Origin: Campylobacterota bacterium
GTDB lineage: Bacteria; Campylobacterota; Campylobacteria; Campylobacterales; QNZT01
Reading direction: 5' to 3'
NCBI GenBank assembly: GCA_022600175.1
Contig: JAHZKW010000140.1
Location: 1 to 37,488, forward strand
Length of the DNA: 37,488 bases
Shown: positions 26,947 to 36,480 of the stretch, piece after piece
Layout: the number at the start of each line of letters is the position of its first letter
Numbering within the stretch: the stretch's first letter is position 1
Notes under the pieces: model-generated
The model's input: the letters and a program-made list of their open reading frames with translations, nothing else
Databases searched by the model: none
Told to the model about the DNA's origin: nothing
Position numbers and translations under genes: made by a program

Positions 26947-29063
26947 CCTACAACTCCTAATGCAATTCGATATGCAATAAAACTAAGTATCCACGCAGTC
27001 GCTGTCGTAAAAACAAAGAGGTAAGCTAAATACTTCCAACCCCCTGCCTCTTTCACAAAAACCATTGAAGCCGCTAAACATGGTAGATAGATCATGACAA
27101 ACACAATAAATGCAATCGCCGCAGCAAATGGAATATTTTCTTTGATCTTTTCTACAAGACCACCATGTTCTTCATCTACTTCATCACCAAGGGCATAAAG
27201 TACCCCTAATGTCGAAACTACAACCTCTTTTGCCGCTAGACCTGTCTCAAGGGCTACCGTCATACGCCAATCAAATCCAAGTGGTGCAAACAGAGGTTCA
27301 GTAGCTTTCCCCACTATTCCTAGATAGCTCTGTTCTAACAGTTTCATCTGAAGCTCATTTTGCAGTGCATTTTTCTCAGATTCATCAGCCAAAATCTCTA
27401 TCTTGGTTTGATACTGTTTTTCTAACTCTGGATACTTAGGATAGTTACTGGCAAACCAAATTAAAATTGATGCTGCTAAAATAAAAGTACCCGCTTTTTT
27501 AAGATACATCCATGCATTGTTCCAAACTGTATGCCAAATCAACGCCAATGAAGGCATACGATATTTTGGCATCTCCATCACAAAAGGTTCATCCTCATTT
27601 TTAAAGACAACCACATTGAGTACTTTTGCGGCAATTAATCCTAACAGTGCTCCTGAGATGTAAATCAAAAATAGTACATTTCCTGCTTGATCTGCAGTAA
27701 AAAACGCCCCTGTAAAAAGTACATAAATAGGAAGTCTCGCACCACAGCTCATAAACCCTATAATAAAGAGCGTCAACAATCTATCTTTCTCATTTTTTAG
27801 CGTACGTGCGGCCATATAAGCAGGTACGGAACAACCAAAACCTGTTACAAGGGGAATAAAACTCTTTCCATGTAAACCAAACTTATGAAAAAATCCATCC
27901 AGTAAAAATGCCACACGACTCATGTATCCTGTCGTTTCAAGTAAAGCAATACCTAAAAAGAGGATCATGATATTTGGTAAAAACATCACAACAGCACCCA
28001 CACCAGCGATCATACCATCAGCGATAATTGATCCAATCTGACCATCACCAAAAGTGTTAATCGCAGCAGCTGACAATGCAGCAAAAAAAGTATCAATTAG
28101 ATCCATAGGAATTGATCCAATCTCAAACGTTAACTGAAACAATAGCCACATGAAAAATAAAAAGATAGGTACCCCAAAAAACTTATGAATCAACAGTGAG
28201 TCAATCTTTTGTGTTAAGCTCTCTTTAGGTGTACTTTTGACACTCTGTACCTCAAGTGCTGCACCTCTGGCATATGCCATACGCTCATCTTCAAAAATCT
28301 CTTCAAGATCTTTAGTACCGTAATGTAAATAGATATGATTCAATGAATCACGAACAATTGGCAAAAGCTCAATCCATATAGGCTCTTCATGCATTTTTTT
28401 ATAAGTTTTAGAATCTTCTTGCAGTAGCTTTACAGCAAGTTTTTTATGTGTCACTTCACTTTTATACTTCTTCATTTTTAAAAAGAAGACAATTTTTTCT
28501 ATCTCCTCTTCTATTGTATCACTATAGACCATTTTCGCATCATGTGTACTATCTGTATAAAGAGTGACTATCGCCTCTTTTAACGTTTCGATACCTGTAT
28601 TTTCAGCGGCACTTGTTTTGATACAAGGTATACCTAAAATAGCACTCAACTGTTTAACATCAATGTCAATACCCTCTTTATCTGCTTCGTCACTCATGTT
28701 AAGTGCAATCACGACACGCTTTCCAAGATCTAAAAGTTGTGATGTTAAAAGAAGGTTACGTTCTAAGTTTGTAGAGTCAATGACATTCACAATCACATCA
28801 AAATCTGCCTCTTGCAGATAGTTTTTTGTTACTTTTTCCTCTATCGTATATTCAGTTAAAGAATAAGCACCAGGGAGATCCACAATATGAATATTATAGT
28901 CACTACAACTCTTTTCATCACAATATTGAAAATCAACTTCTGTTTTTTCAACAGTAACACCGCTAAAATTTCCTACTTTGAGATGTGATTTACTCAGTGC
29001 ATTGATTAACATACTTTTACCGACATTAGGCTGTCCGACAAGTACAACATTAATATTATTCAT
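26943..29063 (-). CDS. feoB: Ferrous iron transport protein B
   Basis: GQPNVGKSMLINAL G1, DLPGAYSLTEYTIEE, LNMSDEAD; FeoB membrane domain GFGCSVPAYMAARTL, ETGLAAKEVVVSTLGVLY. Confidence 0.97.
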   Translation of the reverse strand: MNNINVVLVGQPNVGKSMLINALSKSHLKVGNFSGVTVEKTEVDFQYCDEKSCSDYNIHIVDLPGAYSLTEYTIEEKVTKNYLQEADFDVIVNVIDSTNLERNLLLTSQLLDLGKRVVIALNMSDEADKEGIDIDVKQLSAILGIPCIKTSAAENTGIETLKEAIVTLYTDSTHDAKMVYSDTIEEEIEKIVFFLKMKKYKSEVTHKKLAVKLLQEDSKTYKKMHEEPIWIELLPIVRDSLNHIYLHYGTKDLEEIFEDERMAYARGAALEVQSVKSTPKESLTQKIDSLLIHKFFGVPIFLFFMWLLFQLTFEIGSIPMDLIDTFFAALSAAAINTFGDGQIGSIIADGMIAGVGAVVMFLPNIMILFLGIALLETTGYMSRVAFLLDGFFHKFGLHGKSFIPLVTGFGCSVPAYMAARTLKNEKDRLLTLFIIGFMSCGARLPIYVLFTGAFFTADQAGNVLFLIYISGALLGLIAAKVLNVVVFKNEDEPFVMEMPKYRMPSLALIWHTVWNNAWMYLKKAGTFILAASILIWFASNYPKYPELEKQYQTKIEILADESEKNALQNELQMKLLEQSYLGIVGKATEPLFAPLGFDWRMTVALETGLAAKEVVVSTLGVLYALGDEVDEEHGGLVEKIKENIPFAAAIAFIVFVMIYLPCLAASMVFVKEAGGWKYLAYLFVFTTATAWILSFIAYRIALGVVG

Positions 29064-29095
29064 TAAATCCCCCGAAATTAAACATGATAGTGGAA

Positions 29096-29110
29096 TTGAT
29101 TATCATAATT
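29096..29110. promoter_or_regulatory. Fur-box-like site 1 (TTGATTATCATAATT)
   Basis: ATTATCATAATT (29099-29110) is the exact reverse complement of the core of site 2. Confidence 0.55.
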
Positions 29111-29147
29111 TAAAGAATTTTAACAATCCTCTCCTTAAAGAATGATT

Positions 29148-29172
29148 AATTATGATAATGTTTATCAATATT
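29148..29172. promoter_or_regulatory. Fur-box-like site 2 (AATTATGATAATGTTTATCAATATT)
   Basis: GATAATG..TATCA resembles the GATAATGATAATCATTATC consensus; upstream of feoB. Confidence 0.6.
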
Positions 29173-29209
29173 ATTTTATATATGCATAAAATATGCGAGA
29201 AGGTGACAA

Positions 29210-29239
29210 TTTACCAAAGAGAGATCTCTCTTTGGTAAA
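29210..29239. terminator. Perfect 30-nt palindrome TTTACCAAAGAGAGATCTCTCTTTGGTAAA downstream of argS
   Basis: 15-bp perfect arms, starting 3 nt after the argS stop. Confidence 0.6.
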
Positions 29240-29242
29240 AGT

Positions 29243-30829
29243 TTACATTTTTGATTTTGCAGTAATCCCCATAAGACTAAGCCCTACACGTATACTTGTA
29301 GCGACCATCGCAGAGAGTTTAAGTAGTTGGTCTTCATCTACACTTCCTACAATTTTATGTTTATTATAAAACTGATGATAAGAAGCAGCTAAATTTCGTA
29401 GATACTCTGTTAGCTTTTGTAATTGTCTTGATTCAAAAGCATCTTCTAGTACTTCATGTAAAAGTAGCGCTGAAAAAAGTAGATTTCTAGAATCTTCATC
29501 AAGATTATTAAAATGAACACCCACAACATCTTCAACACTTTTACCACTCTTTTGAAAGATTTGGTTTATCCGTGCATGTGCATAATTGATATAATAGATA
29601 GGATTTGAACTATCTTGCTGTTTTAAAAGATCAACATCAAATTCTAAATGTGTATCACTCTTTTTAGTTAAAAAGACAAAACGAAGTGCATCGCTACCTA
29701 TTTCATCTATCACATCACTCATCAAGATAAAATTACCTGCACGCTTACTCATTTTATAGGGTTCACCACCTTTGAGTAGTGCTACCATCTGAGATAAAAT
29801 CACTTCTAACTTATCAGATTCATATCCAAGATAACTAATTGCCGCTTTCACCCTAGCGATATATCCGTGGTGATCTGCACCCCAAATATTGATATAGTGG
29901 TCATACCGACGCTGAAACTTGTCATCATGATAGATGATATCTCCCGCAAGATAGGTAGGTCTACCATCTTCTCTCACGACAACACGATCTTTTTCATCAC
30001 TTTTTTCACTAGACTTTAGCCAGACTTTGCCCTCTTTTTCATAAACACCATCTTCGGATTTTAGTTTTTCATAACTCGCATCCCATTTTTCAAAAAGTGT
30101 TTTTTCACTGACAAAACTATCAAACGCGATATCTGCCATTGCTAAGTTAGCACGGATAAGATCCATCATCTTATCTTTACCCCAAGTAGAGAGTTTAGGG
30201 ATACTATTTTCATCACTAAAGATCTCTATGCCAAACGCTTCTTTTGCATCATCTGCTAAGTCATAAACATACTCACCACGATAAAACTCATCTGGCCATT
30301 TTACATCTATCTCTGTATATCTATCTTGCCCAGCTAAGAGAATGGAGAGTCCAAGCATCTCAATCTGACTACCTGCGTCATTAACATAATATTCTGTTGT
30401 AATTTGATATCCCAAATGCTTACCGATGTTGGCCAAGGTATCACCAAAAACAGCCCCTCGTGCATGACCGATATGCATAGGTCCCGTTGGGTTTGCACTC
30501 ACAAATTCTAAAAGAATAGTCTGCTCTTTTTGACCTTTAGCAAAATCCAGATTTGCTTCTATCGCGTCTGTTGCTTTTATATTTAAAAAATCATCACTGA
30601 GTTTGAAGTTGATATAGCCTTTGATGGCAGTTGCACTCTCAAAAATCACTTCATCAGCAAACTTCAAGCAAAGTTCATCAGCTATGATCATAGGGGATTT
30701 TCGTAAACTTTTAGCTAAAGAGAAAGCTAAAGGCGTAGCGTAATGGCCAAAAGAGTTATCTTTTGGCTTCTCAAGAACGAAGTCATTCTCAATATGTTTT
30801 TTTATAGTATCAATAACACTTTTTTTCAC
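29243..30829 (-). CDS. argS: Arginyl-tRNA synthetase
   Basis: FVSANPTGPMHIGHARGAVFGD signature, KMSKRAGNFILMSDV. Confidence 0.98.
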   Translation of the reverse strand: MKKSVIDTIKKHIENDFVLEKPKDNSFGHYATPLAFSLAKSLRKSPMIIADELCLKFADEVIFESATAIKGYINFKLSDDFLNIKATDAIEANLDFAKGQKEQTILLEFVSANPTGPMHIGHARGAVFGDTLANIGKHLGYQITTEYYVNDAGSQIEMLGLSILLAGQDRYTEIDVKWPDEFYRGEYVYDLADDAKEAFGIEIFSDENSIPKLSTWGKDKMMDLIRANLAMADIAFDSFVSEKTLFEKWDASYEKLKSEDGVYEKEGKVWLKSSEKSDEKDRVVVREDGRPTYLAGDIIYHDDKFQRRYDHYINIWGADHHGYIARVKAAISYLGYESDKLEVILSQMVALLKGGEPYKMSKRAGNFILMSDVIDEIGSDALRFVFLTKKSDTHLEFDVDLLKQQDSSNPIYYINYAHARINQIFQKSGKSVEDVVGVHFNNLDEDSRNLLFSALLLHEVLEDAFESRQLQKLTEYLRNLAASYHQFYNKHKIVGSVDEDQLLKLSAMVATSIRVGLSLMGITAKSKM

Positions 30830-30841
30830 TAGTGCTTGACC

Positions 30842-31075
30842 CTACGCTTTTTGTGAATCTTCAGACTTTACTGATTTCGCAACTTCTTCTTTAGTCTCTT
30901 CAATCTTCTCTTTTGTAGCATCTGCTACCTCTTCACCATCATCTTTTACTGCTTTCTTAAAGTTTTTGATACCACTTCCAAGCCCTTTAGCAAGTTCAGG
31001 TATCTTTTTCCCTCCAAATAGTAAAAGTACTACAAGAGCGATGATGATCAATTCCATTCCACTTGGCATACCCAT
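30842..31075 (-). CDS. tatA: Sec-independent translocase TatA
   Basis: [41 protein letters not shown]. Confidence 0.96.
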   Translation of the reverse strand: MGMPSGMELIIIALVVLLLFGGKKIPELAKGLGSGIKNFKKAVKDDGEEVADATKEKIEETKEEVAKSVKSEDSQKA

Positions 31076-31139
31076 TTTTGAATCCTTTATAATTTCTAGT
31101 TATTTTTAAAGGGGTATTATACCATTAAATATTAATAAT

Positions 31140-31742
31140 CTACCAACCGGTGCAAAATTGTTCTCTGTCTTGACAACTTTGTTTCAAACGTGCCACTTTT
31201 AGCACTGCTTCAAACTTCTCAAGTGTTTCAGCAAAGTCATTATTGATAAGTAAAAAATCATATTCACAGATACGTGCCATCTCACTTTTTGCATTGATAA
31301 GACGCTTCTCAATCACTTCTAAACTATCTGTTGCTCTATTCACTAAACGTGTTTTAAGTACTTCTTCATCAGGAGTCGTAATAAAAAGACTTGTCATGAT
31401 AGAAGCATATCGTTTCTTCACAATCTCATGTCCTTGTACATCAATATCAAAAATAACTAATTTACCCTCTTGCAAAGCCTGTTCAATAGGTCTAATTGAT
31501 GTACCATAATAATTTCCATGAACTTCTGCCCACTCTAAAAACATACCCTCTTCAATCTCTTTTTGAAACTGTTCTTTACTAATGTAATGATAATTTACGC
31601 CCTCTTGCTCACCTTCTCTAATCTCTCTGGTTGTTGTAGAAATTGAAAAATAGATATCATCATTTTTTGCCAACACTTCATTTGTCAACGAACTTTTACC
31701 ACATCCACTAGGTCCCGAAAGTACTAAGATCACACCACTCAT
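31140..31742 (-). CDS. gmk: Guanylate kinase
   Basis: LVLSGPSGCGKSSLTNEVL, STTTREIREGEQEGVNYHYIS, EWAEVHGNYYGTS. Confidence 0.98.
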   Translation of the reverse strand: MSGVILVLSGPSGCGKSSLTNEVLAKNDDIYFSISTTTREIREGEQEGVNYHYISKEQFQKEIEEGMFLEWAEVHGNYYGTSIRPIEQALQEGKLVIFDIDVQGHEIVKKRYASIMTSLFITTPDEEVLKTRLVNRATDSLEVIEKRLINAKSEMARICEYDFLLINNDFAETLEKFEAVLKVARLKQSCQDREQFCTGW

Positions 31743-33244
31743 ATAGTCGTTTCATCCTCTTTTTTATTTTTAAAATTTAGTGTCACACTAACATCCATAC
31801 CATCAAGTGCTTCTTTGATCATTTCAGGCGTAATTGCTTTAGCTACAGCATCTTTAATCCACTGCTCCATCTCACCAAACTCTACTACACTTTCTTCACC
31901 ATCAGTCATAATCTCATCAGAGATAATCTCTTCAACGACATCACCCACTTTTTCACCGAGTGCTGATTGAATCTCTGTTTCACTTAGGGCATCTATATCA
32001 TCCATAAGTGCAACCTCACTCATCTGTGCTTGATTACTTGGTACTTCAAGTAGCTCTTCTTCTATTGATGGTTCATCAATATCCATCGTCTCTTCAACAT
32101 CACTTTCCAACGACTCTATCAATGTCTCATCGATTGAATCCTCGGTAAGCTCTTCTATCTCTTGAACTTCTGAACTCTCTTCGGTAAGTTCTGACATACC
32201 TTGAAGTAGGTCATCTTCCCCAACTTCTTCTACAGTATCAGTTAAAGCCTCATCATCAAGAGACAATTCATCTTCAACAACGTCTTGACCTTCTATAGTC
32301 AGTTCCTCATCATCTGAGTCAAGTTCTAAGCCAGATAATGGTACCTCCTCATTGTCATCAACATTCTGGATTGATGTTTCACTCTCAACTTCTTCTTCAA
32401 TTGAGAGAATCGGATCTTCCTCTATAGAAACTTCATCATCAAGGTCCTCTAAATCTAACGTTTCAAGTGACGCTTCTTCCTGATTACGCACATCATCAAC
32501 TTCGGATAATGGCTCATCTAAACTCTCTTCCAAACTCTCTAGAGCTTGAGAAGGATCCGTCTCTAATGTCTCTGAAGTAAAATCATCTTCAATTTCACTG
32601 GCAGGTTCTTCCCCCATTTCATCAATTTCACTTACCATATCAGCAAGTTCTTCATGATTGTTTTCTTGAGTCATCATAGAAGTGGCAATTCCTGTACTCA
32701 TGACTGAAGCACTATCTAAAGAGAGATCCATGTCATCTAAATCATCTACATTTTCTAAGTCAAATCCGTCAGTATCAAGGTCATCATCGTCTGCTGTCAA
32801 TAGCTCTTCAACGTCATTATCCATATCATCTAACTCTAAGTCTTCACTCTCTAAAGACAAAGCATCAATCTCATCCATCTCCTCTTCAAATGCTTCCTCA
32901 AGATCAATCTTTTCATCTTGTGGTTTTCTGTTAATCACCTTCTCTTTGATCATCTCTACAAAATCAGTAGGCAAAAAAGGTTTCTCGATAACAAGATCAA
33001 ACCCCTCAGGTAAATCATCTTGACGCGTACCAATATAACCTAACTGATCATAATTGAGTTTGGAAGAGACCTCTTCAAAAAGTGTTGCAGTATACTGATC
33101 ACTATCAATAAACACAACATCATAAGAATCCGTTGATGTATCGAGTGTCGTTACTTCCTCTAAGTTGTATCCATTTTTTTGCGAACTAAGCTGCAATAAA
33201 CGGGAAACAATTTTATTATCATTAATGAGTAAAATAGAAGGCAT
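31739..33244 (-). CDS. Highly acidic protein with N-terminal receiver-like domain
   Basis: MPSILLINDNKIVSRLL...DVVFIDSD...VIEKPFLPTDFVEMI receiver-like fold, ~340 aa Asp/Glu-rich low complexity, conserved-looking C-terminus VEFGEMEQWIKDAVAKAITPEMIKEALDG. Confidence 0.8.
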   Translation of the reverse strand: MPSILLINDNKIVSRLLQLSSQKNGYNLEEVTTLDTSTDSYDVVFIDSDQYTATLFEEVSSKLNYDQLGYIGTRQDDLPEGFDLVIEKPFLPTDFVEMIKEKVINRKPQDEKIDLEEAFEEEMDEIDALSLESEDLELDDMDNDVEELLTADDDDLDTDGFDLENVDDLDDMDLSLDSASVMSTGIATSMMTQENNHEELADMVSEIDEMGEEPASEIEDDFTSETLETDPSQALESLEESLDEPLSEVDDVRNQEEASLETLDLEDLDDEVSIEEDPILSIEEEVESETSIQNVDDNEEVPLSGLELDSDDEELTIEGQDVVEDELSLDDEALTDTVEEVGEDDLLQGMSELTEESSEVQEIEELTEDSIDETLIESLESDVEETMDIDEPSIEEELLEVPSNQAQMSEVALMDDIDALSETEIQSALGEKVGDVVEEIISDEIMTDGEESVVEFGEMEQWIKDAVAKAITPEMIKEALDGMDVSVTLNFKNKKEDETTI

Positions 33245-33313
33245 TATTTCTCCAATCTGTTTTTATGAAAATTGTGATAAATTAAACTCTTATATCATAT
33301 TAATAGAGCAATA

Positions 33314-33862
33314 ATGAAAAAGAAATTTAACCTATTTTATCTAATACTAGTTTTTATCGGACTAAACACACTATTGGCAGCCAACGAAAACTTTTACCTG
33401 CTCCCTAAAGATGCAGACAAAGCCTTGGGAGCTATTACTAAAAATATCGACCAATCCAAAAAATCCATTAAAATTACAATTTATAATTTTACCCATAAAA
33501 AGATAGCAAAGAGGTTAAAAAATGCTGCACGAAGAGGGGTAAAAGTTGAAATAATTTTTGATGAACGCTCTGCCAATGAACAAAAGAAAAGAAGCATGCT
33601 CTACTATCTTGCAAAATATAAAAATATTACTGTTTATAAACTCAAAGGAAAGATCTCTAAAAATAGAAAATATCATGGAATTATGCATCTCAAAACGGCA
33701 CTATTTGATCATAGAACTGTACTTTTTGGCTCTGCAAACTGGAGTCACTCAGCCTTTGGGAAAAACTATGAGCTTATTTATCTAACTAAAGAGTACGCAA
33801 TAGCAAAAAAATTTAATAAATATTTTGATGAACTAAAAAAAATCAGTACAAAGTTTAAATAG
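33314..33862 (+). CDS. Secreted phospholipase D-like (HKD) nuclease, Nuc/NucT-type
   Basis: Signal peptide; IKITIYNFTHKKIAKRLKNAARRGVKVEIIFDE; single HKD motif HLKTALFDHRTVLFGSANWSHSAF. Confidence 0.9.
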   Translation: MKKKFNLFYLILVFIGLNTLLAANENFYLLPKDADKALGAITKNIDQSKKSIKITIYNFTHKKIAKRLKNAARRGVKVEIIFDERSANEQKKRSMLYYLAKYKNITVYKLKGKISKNRKYHGIMHLKTALFDHRTVLFGSANWSHSAFGKNYELIYLTKEYAIAKKFNKYFDELKKISTKFK

Positions 33863-34627
33863 TTAAAGTAAAAGTTTCAAAAACTCAAAAGAGGCAAGAA
33901 ACTCTCGTTTAAAAAGTGTAAGAATCGCTCCCAATACGGCAGTCAAAACCATAATCGATAAAAAGATTTTAATAGGAAAACCAACTACTAAAAGGTTGAA
34001 TTGAGGCATTGTTTTCATCAGCATTCCAAAGATAACATCAGAGAGTATTGAGAGTGCGATAATAGGAAAAGAGATAATAAACCCCATCACAAATAGATGC
34101 TTCATCGCACTACTCAAATACTCCCATATAAATGGCTCAGGATAAAAACCACCTAACGCTATCGTCCCCATCGTCTCATTAAGAAAAAGTAGTATGAGAT
34201 GATGTCCATCAAAGGCAAGTAACATAATAAGTGCCATCAATGTTAAAATTTGTGAAATGATAGGTGCATTCACACCAGTACTGGGATCAACGACCGATGC
34301 CATTGAAAAACCCATTACCATGGCTATCTGCATACCAGCTAATCCCAATGCACCAAAAATCATATTTAGTACCACTCCAGCGATGAGTCCTAACATCAAT
34401 TCACTCACTATCATTAATCCAATATGACTTGCATCAATTGGGATTTCTGAAAGTGTCACTGCGGGAAAAAAGAGAATGGTCAAATAAAAAGCAACTCCTG
34501 CTTTGATGCTCATGGAGATTGACATATGAGAATAAAATGGGAAAAATGCCATCATGCCACTAATTCTCGTAAAAAGTAGAAAAAATATTATAGCGTTGTT
34601 TTGGGTAAGAATTTCAGCTAACTGCAT
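33863..34627 (-). CDS. fliR: Flagellar biosynthesis protein FliR
   Basis: LFTRISGMMAFFPFYSHMSISMSIKAGVAFYLTILFFP, MGFSMASVVDPSTGVNAPIISQ, FPIKIFLSIMVL. Confidence 0.92.
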   Translation of the reverse strand: MQLAEILTQNNAIIFFLLFTRISGMMAFFPFYSHMSISMSIKAGVAFYLTILFFPAVTLSEIPIDASHIGLMIVSELMLGLIAGVVLNMIFGALGLAGMQIAMVMGFSMASVVDPSTGVNAPIISQILTLMALIMLLAFDGHHLILLFLNETMGTIALGGFYPEPFIWEYLSSAMKHLFVMGFIISFPIIALSILSDVIFGMLMKTMPQFNLLVVGFPIKIFLSIMVLTAVLGAILTLFKREFLASFEFLKLLL

Positions 34628-35325
34628 TAAGCGATAACCGCAGTAAGCCTTTTATCTTGTAAGCGATATGCACTATTACAACGGCTTGCAATCTTTTCAT
34701 CATGTGTTACAATAAAAAGACCAGCATGATGTTTTGTAACATACTCTAACATTACATCCATCACATCATTTGCAGTTTGACGATCCAAATTCCCTGTAGG
34801 TTCATCTGCAAAAATAAGTTTTGGTTTCTTTAACATGACTCTTGCTATTGATACTCTTTGTTGTTGACCACCTGAAAGATCACTCACATTTTGTTGCAAT
34901 GTATCTTCAATTTTCAACTTTTTAATCAAACCCATATCCAGTGTTTGTCCTGAGATCAAAGAGGATATTTCCAGATTTTCTTGTACTGTAAACCCTTTAA
35001 AAAGATAATGTGATTGAAAAATAATACCAATATCATTGCGTCTGATATCTAAAAGCCTTTTATCACCCTGTTCATACATAAACCCTTTATCATAGATCAC
35101 TTCACCATGTTGTGGTTTAAGTAGCGTTGCTAAGATATGTAAAAGCGTAGACTTACCACTGCCACTTACACCTAAAACAGCGATAGATTCTCGCTCATGA
35201 ATATTAATATCAACATTTTCAAATAGAGGATAGTCAAATGCATGGGAGAGACTAGATGCATGCATAATACTTTTAGCACTTGTAGGTTTAAGACGGGGAT
35301 CTGGACGAACAATATTGCTTTCCAT
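34627..35325 (-). CDS. LolD/MacB-type ABC transporter ATPase without adjacent permease
   Basis: LGVSGSGKSTLLHIL, LSGGQQQRVSIARVML, LIFADEPTGNLD. Confidence 0.93.
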   Translation of the reverse strand: MESNIVRPDPRLKPTSAKSIMHASSLSHAFDYPLFENVDINIHERESIAVLGVSGSGKSTLLHILATLLKPQHGEVIYDKGFMYEQGDKRLLDIRRNDIGIIFQSHYLFKGFTVQENLEISSLISGQTLDMGLIKKLKIEDTLQQNVSDLSGGQQQRVSIARVMLKKPKLIFADEPTGNLDRQTANDVMDVMLEYVTKHHAGLFIVTHDEKIASRCNSAYRLQDKRLTAVIA

Positions 35326-35361
35326 AATCTTCTCCTACTTTTTTTGAATAAGATTTAAAAC

Positions 35362-35399
35362 ATATAGAGTGTACAACAGATTATATGTACACTCTATAT
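35362..35399. terminator. Intrinsic terminator downstream of tsf
   Basis: 13-bp perfect stem ATATAGAGTGTAC/GTACACTCTATAT followed on the minus strand by GTTTTAAA. Confidence 0.7.
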
Positions 35400-35412
35400 T
35401 TATTTACGATAG

Positions 35413-36477
35413 TTATTTGAGTTGTGCTGCAACTTCTGCTGCAAAATCATCCTCTTTTTTCTCTAAGCCTTCACCAAGATCATATCTGATGTAGTCTACT
35501 AGTTCAACTGTACCACCAAGTTCAGCTGCTTTTTCTGCAACAACTTGTTCAATAGTTTTTTTGTCATCCATAACAAAAAATTGACTAAGAAGCGCTAATT
35601 GTTGATCAAGCTGTGTATTGTCAGCTACAAAACGCTCTAATTGACCTGGAATAATTCTATCCCAAATTTTCTCAGGTTTACCTTGTGCTTTAAGCTCAGC
35701 TTCCATATCAGCTTTTGCTTGCTCCATCGCTTCATCAGTTAATTGTAACTTACTCACAAATTGAGGAATTCGTTTCTCTTGTTTTTTAAGACGTCTAAGC
35801 TCTTCATTCTCTTTTTCAATATCTGCTTTAATAGCGATATTCTCTTTTTCAATAAACTCAGGATCTAAATCTTTATAACTCAAAACTGTTGGCTTCATTG
35901 CAGATGCATGCATTGCGATATTTTTAAGAAGTTCTTGAACACCTTCTGCAGTTTTTGCACTATCACATGCAGCACCAATAATAACACCTACACGTCCATT
36001 TGAATGTTCATAACCGTTAACAACACCATTTTCACCAGCTGTAATTGTAGCAAATCTTCTTACCACAACATTTTCACCAATTTTTGCAATCTCTGTACCA
36101 AAGTGTTCTTCAAAGTTTACGCCATTTACTTCTGTTTTTAAAAGCTCTTCATGTGACGTTACACCACTTGCTTGAATATGTAATGTTGTATCTTTTGTTA
36201 AATTGATAAAACCATCATTTTGCGCAACAAAGTCAGTCTCTGAGTTAATCTCACTGATAGTTGCTGTACTAAAAGTATCATTAACAACAACACGTACAAG
36301 CCCTTCGCTTGCAAGTCTGTCAGATTTTTTAGCTGCTTTTCCAAGACCTTTTTCTCTTAAAAGGTCCATTGCTTTTTCGATATCACCTTCAGTCTCAACG
36401 AGTGCTTTTTTACAGTCCATCATACCTGCACCAGAGAGTTCTCTGAGCTCTTTAACCATACCAGCAGAAATTGCCAT
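35413..36477 (-). CDS. tsf: Elongation factor Ts
   Basis: LRELSGAGMMDCKKALVETEGDIEKAMDLLREKGLGKAAKKSDRLASEGLV, NSETDFVAQNDGF. Confidence 0.98.
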   Translation of the reverse strand: MAISAGMVKELRELSGAGMMDCKKALVETEGDIEKAMDLLREKGLGKAAKKSDRLASEGLVRVVVNDTFSTATISEINSETDFVAQNDGFINLTKDTTLHIQASGVTSHEELLKTEVNGVNFEEHFGTEIAKIGENVVVRRFATITAGENGVVNGYEHSNGRVGVIIGAACDSAKTAEGVQELLKNIAMHASAMKPTVLSYKDLDPEFIEKENIAIKADIEKENEELRRLKKQEKRIPQFVSKLQLTDEAMEQAKADMEAELKAQGKPEKIWDRIIPGQLERFVADNTQLDQQLALLSQFFVMDDKKTIEQVVAEKAAELGGTVELVDYIRYDLGEGLEKKEDDFAAEVAAQLK

Positions 36478-36480
36478 TTT

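Noticed and set aside
32682-33023. Ser-rich + strand ORF antisense to the acidic protein
   Set aside because: Mirror of Asp/Glu-rich codons (GAT/GAA to ATC/TTC, Ser runs); no SD or independent support.
34627-35325. Orphan LolD-like ABC ATPase as a novel feature
   Set aside because: Located in the same conserved fliR-tsf interval known from Campylobacter; lacking an adjacent permease is expected there.
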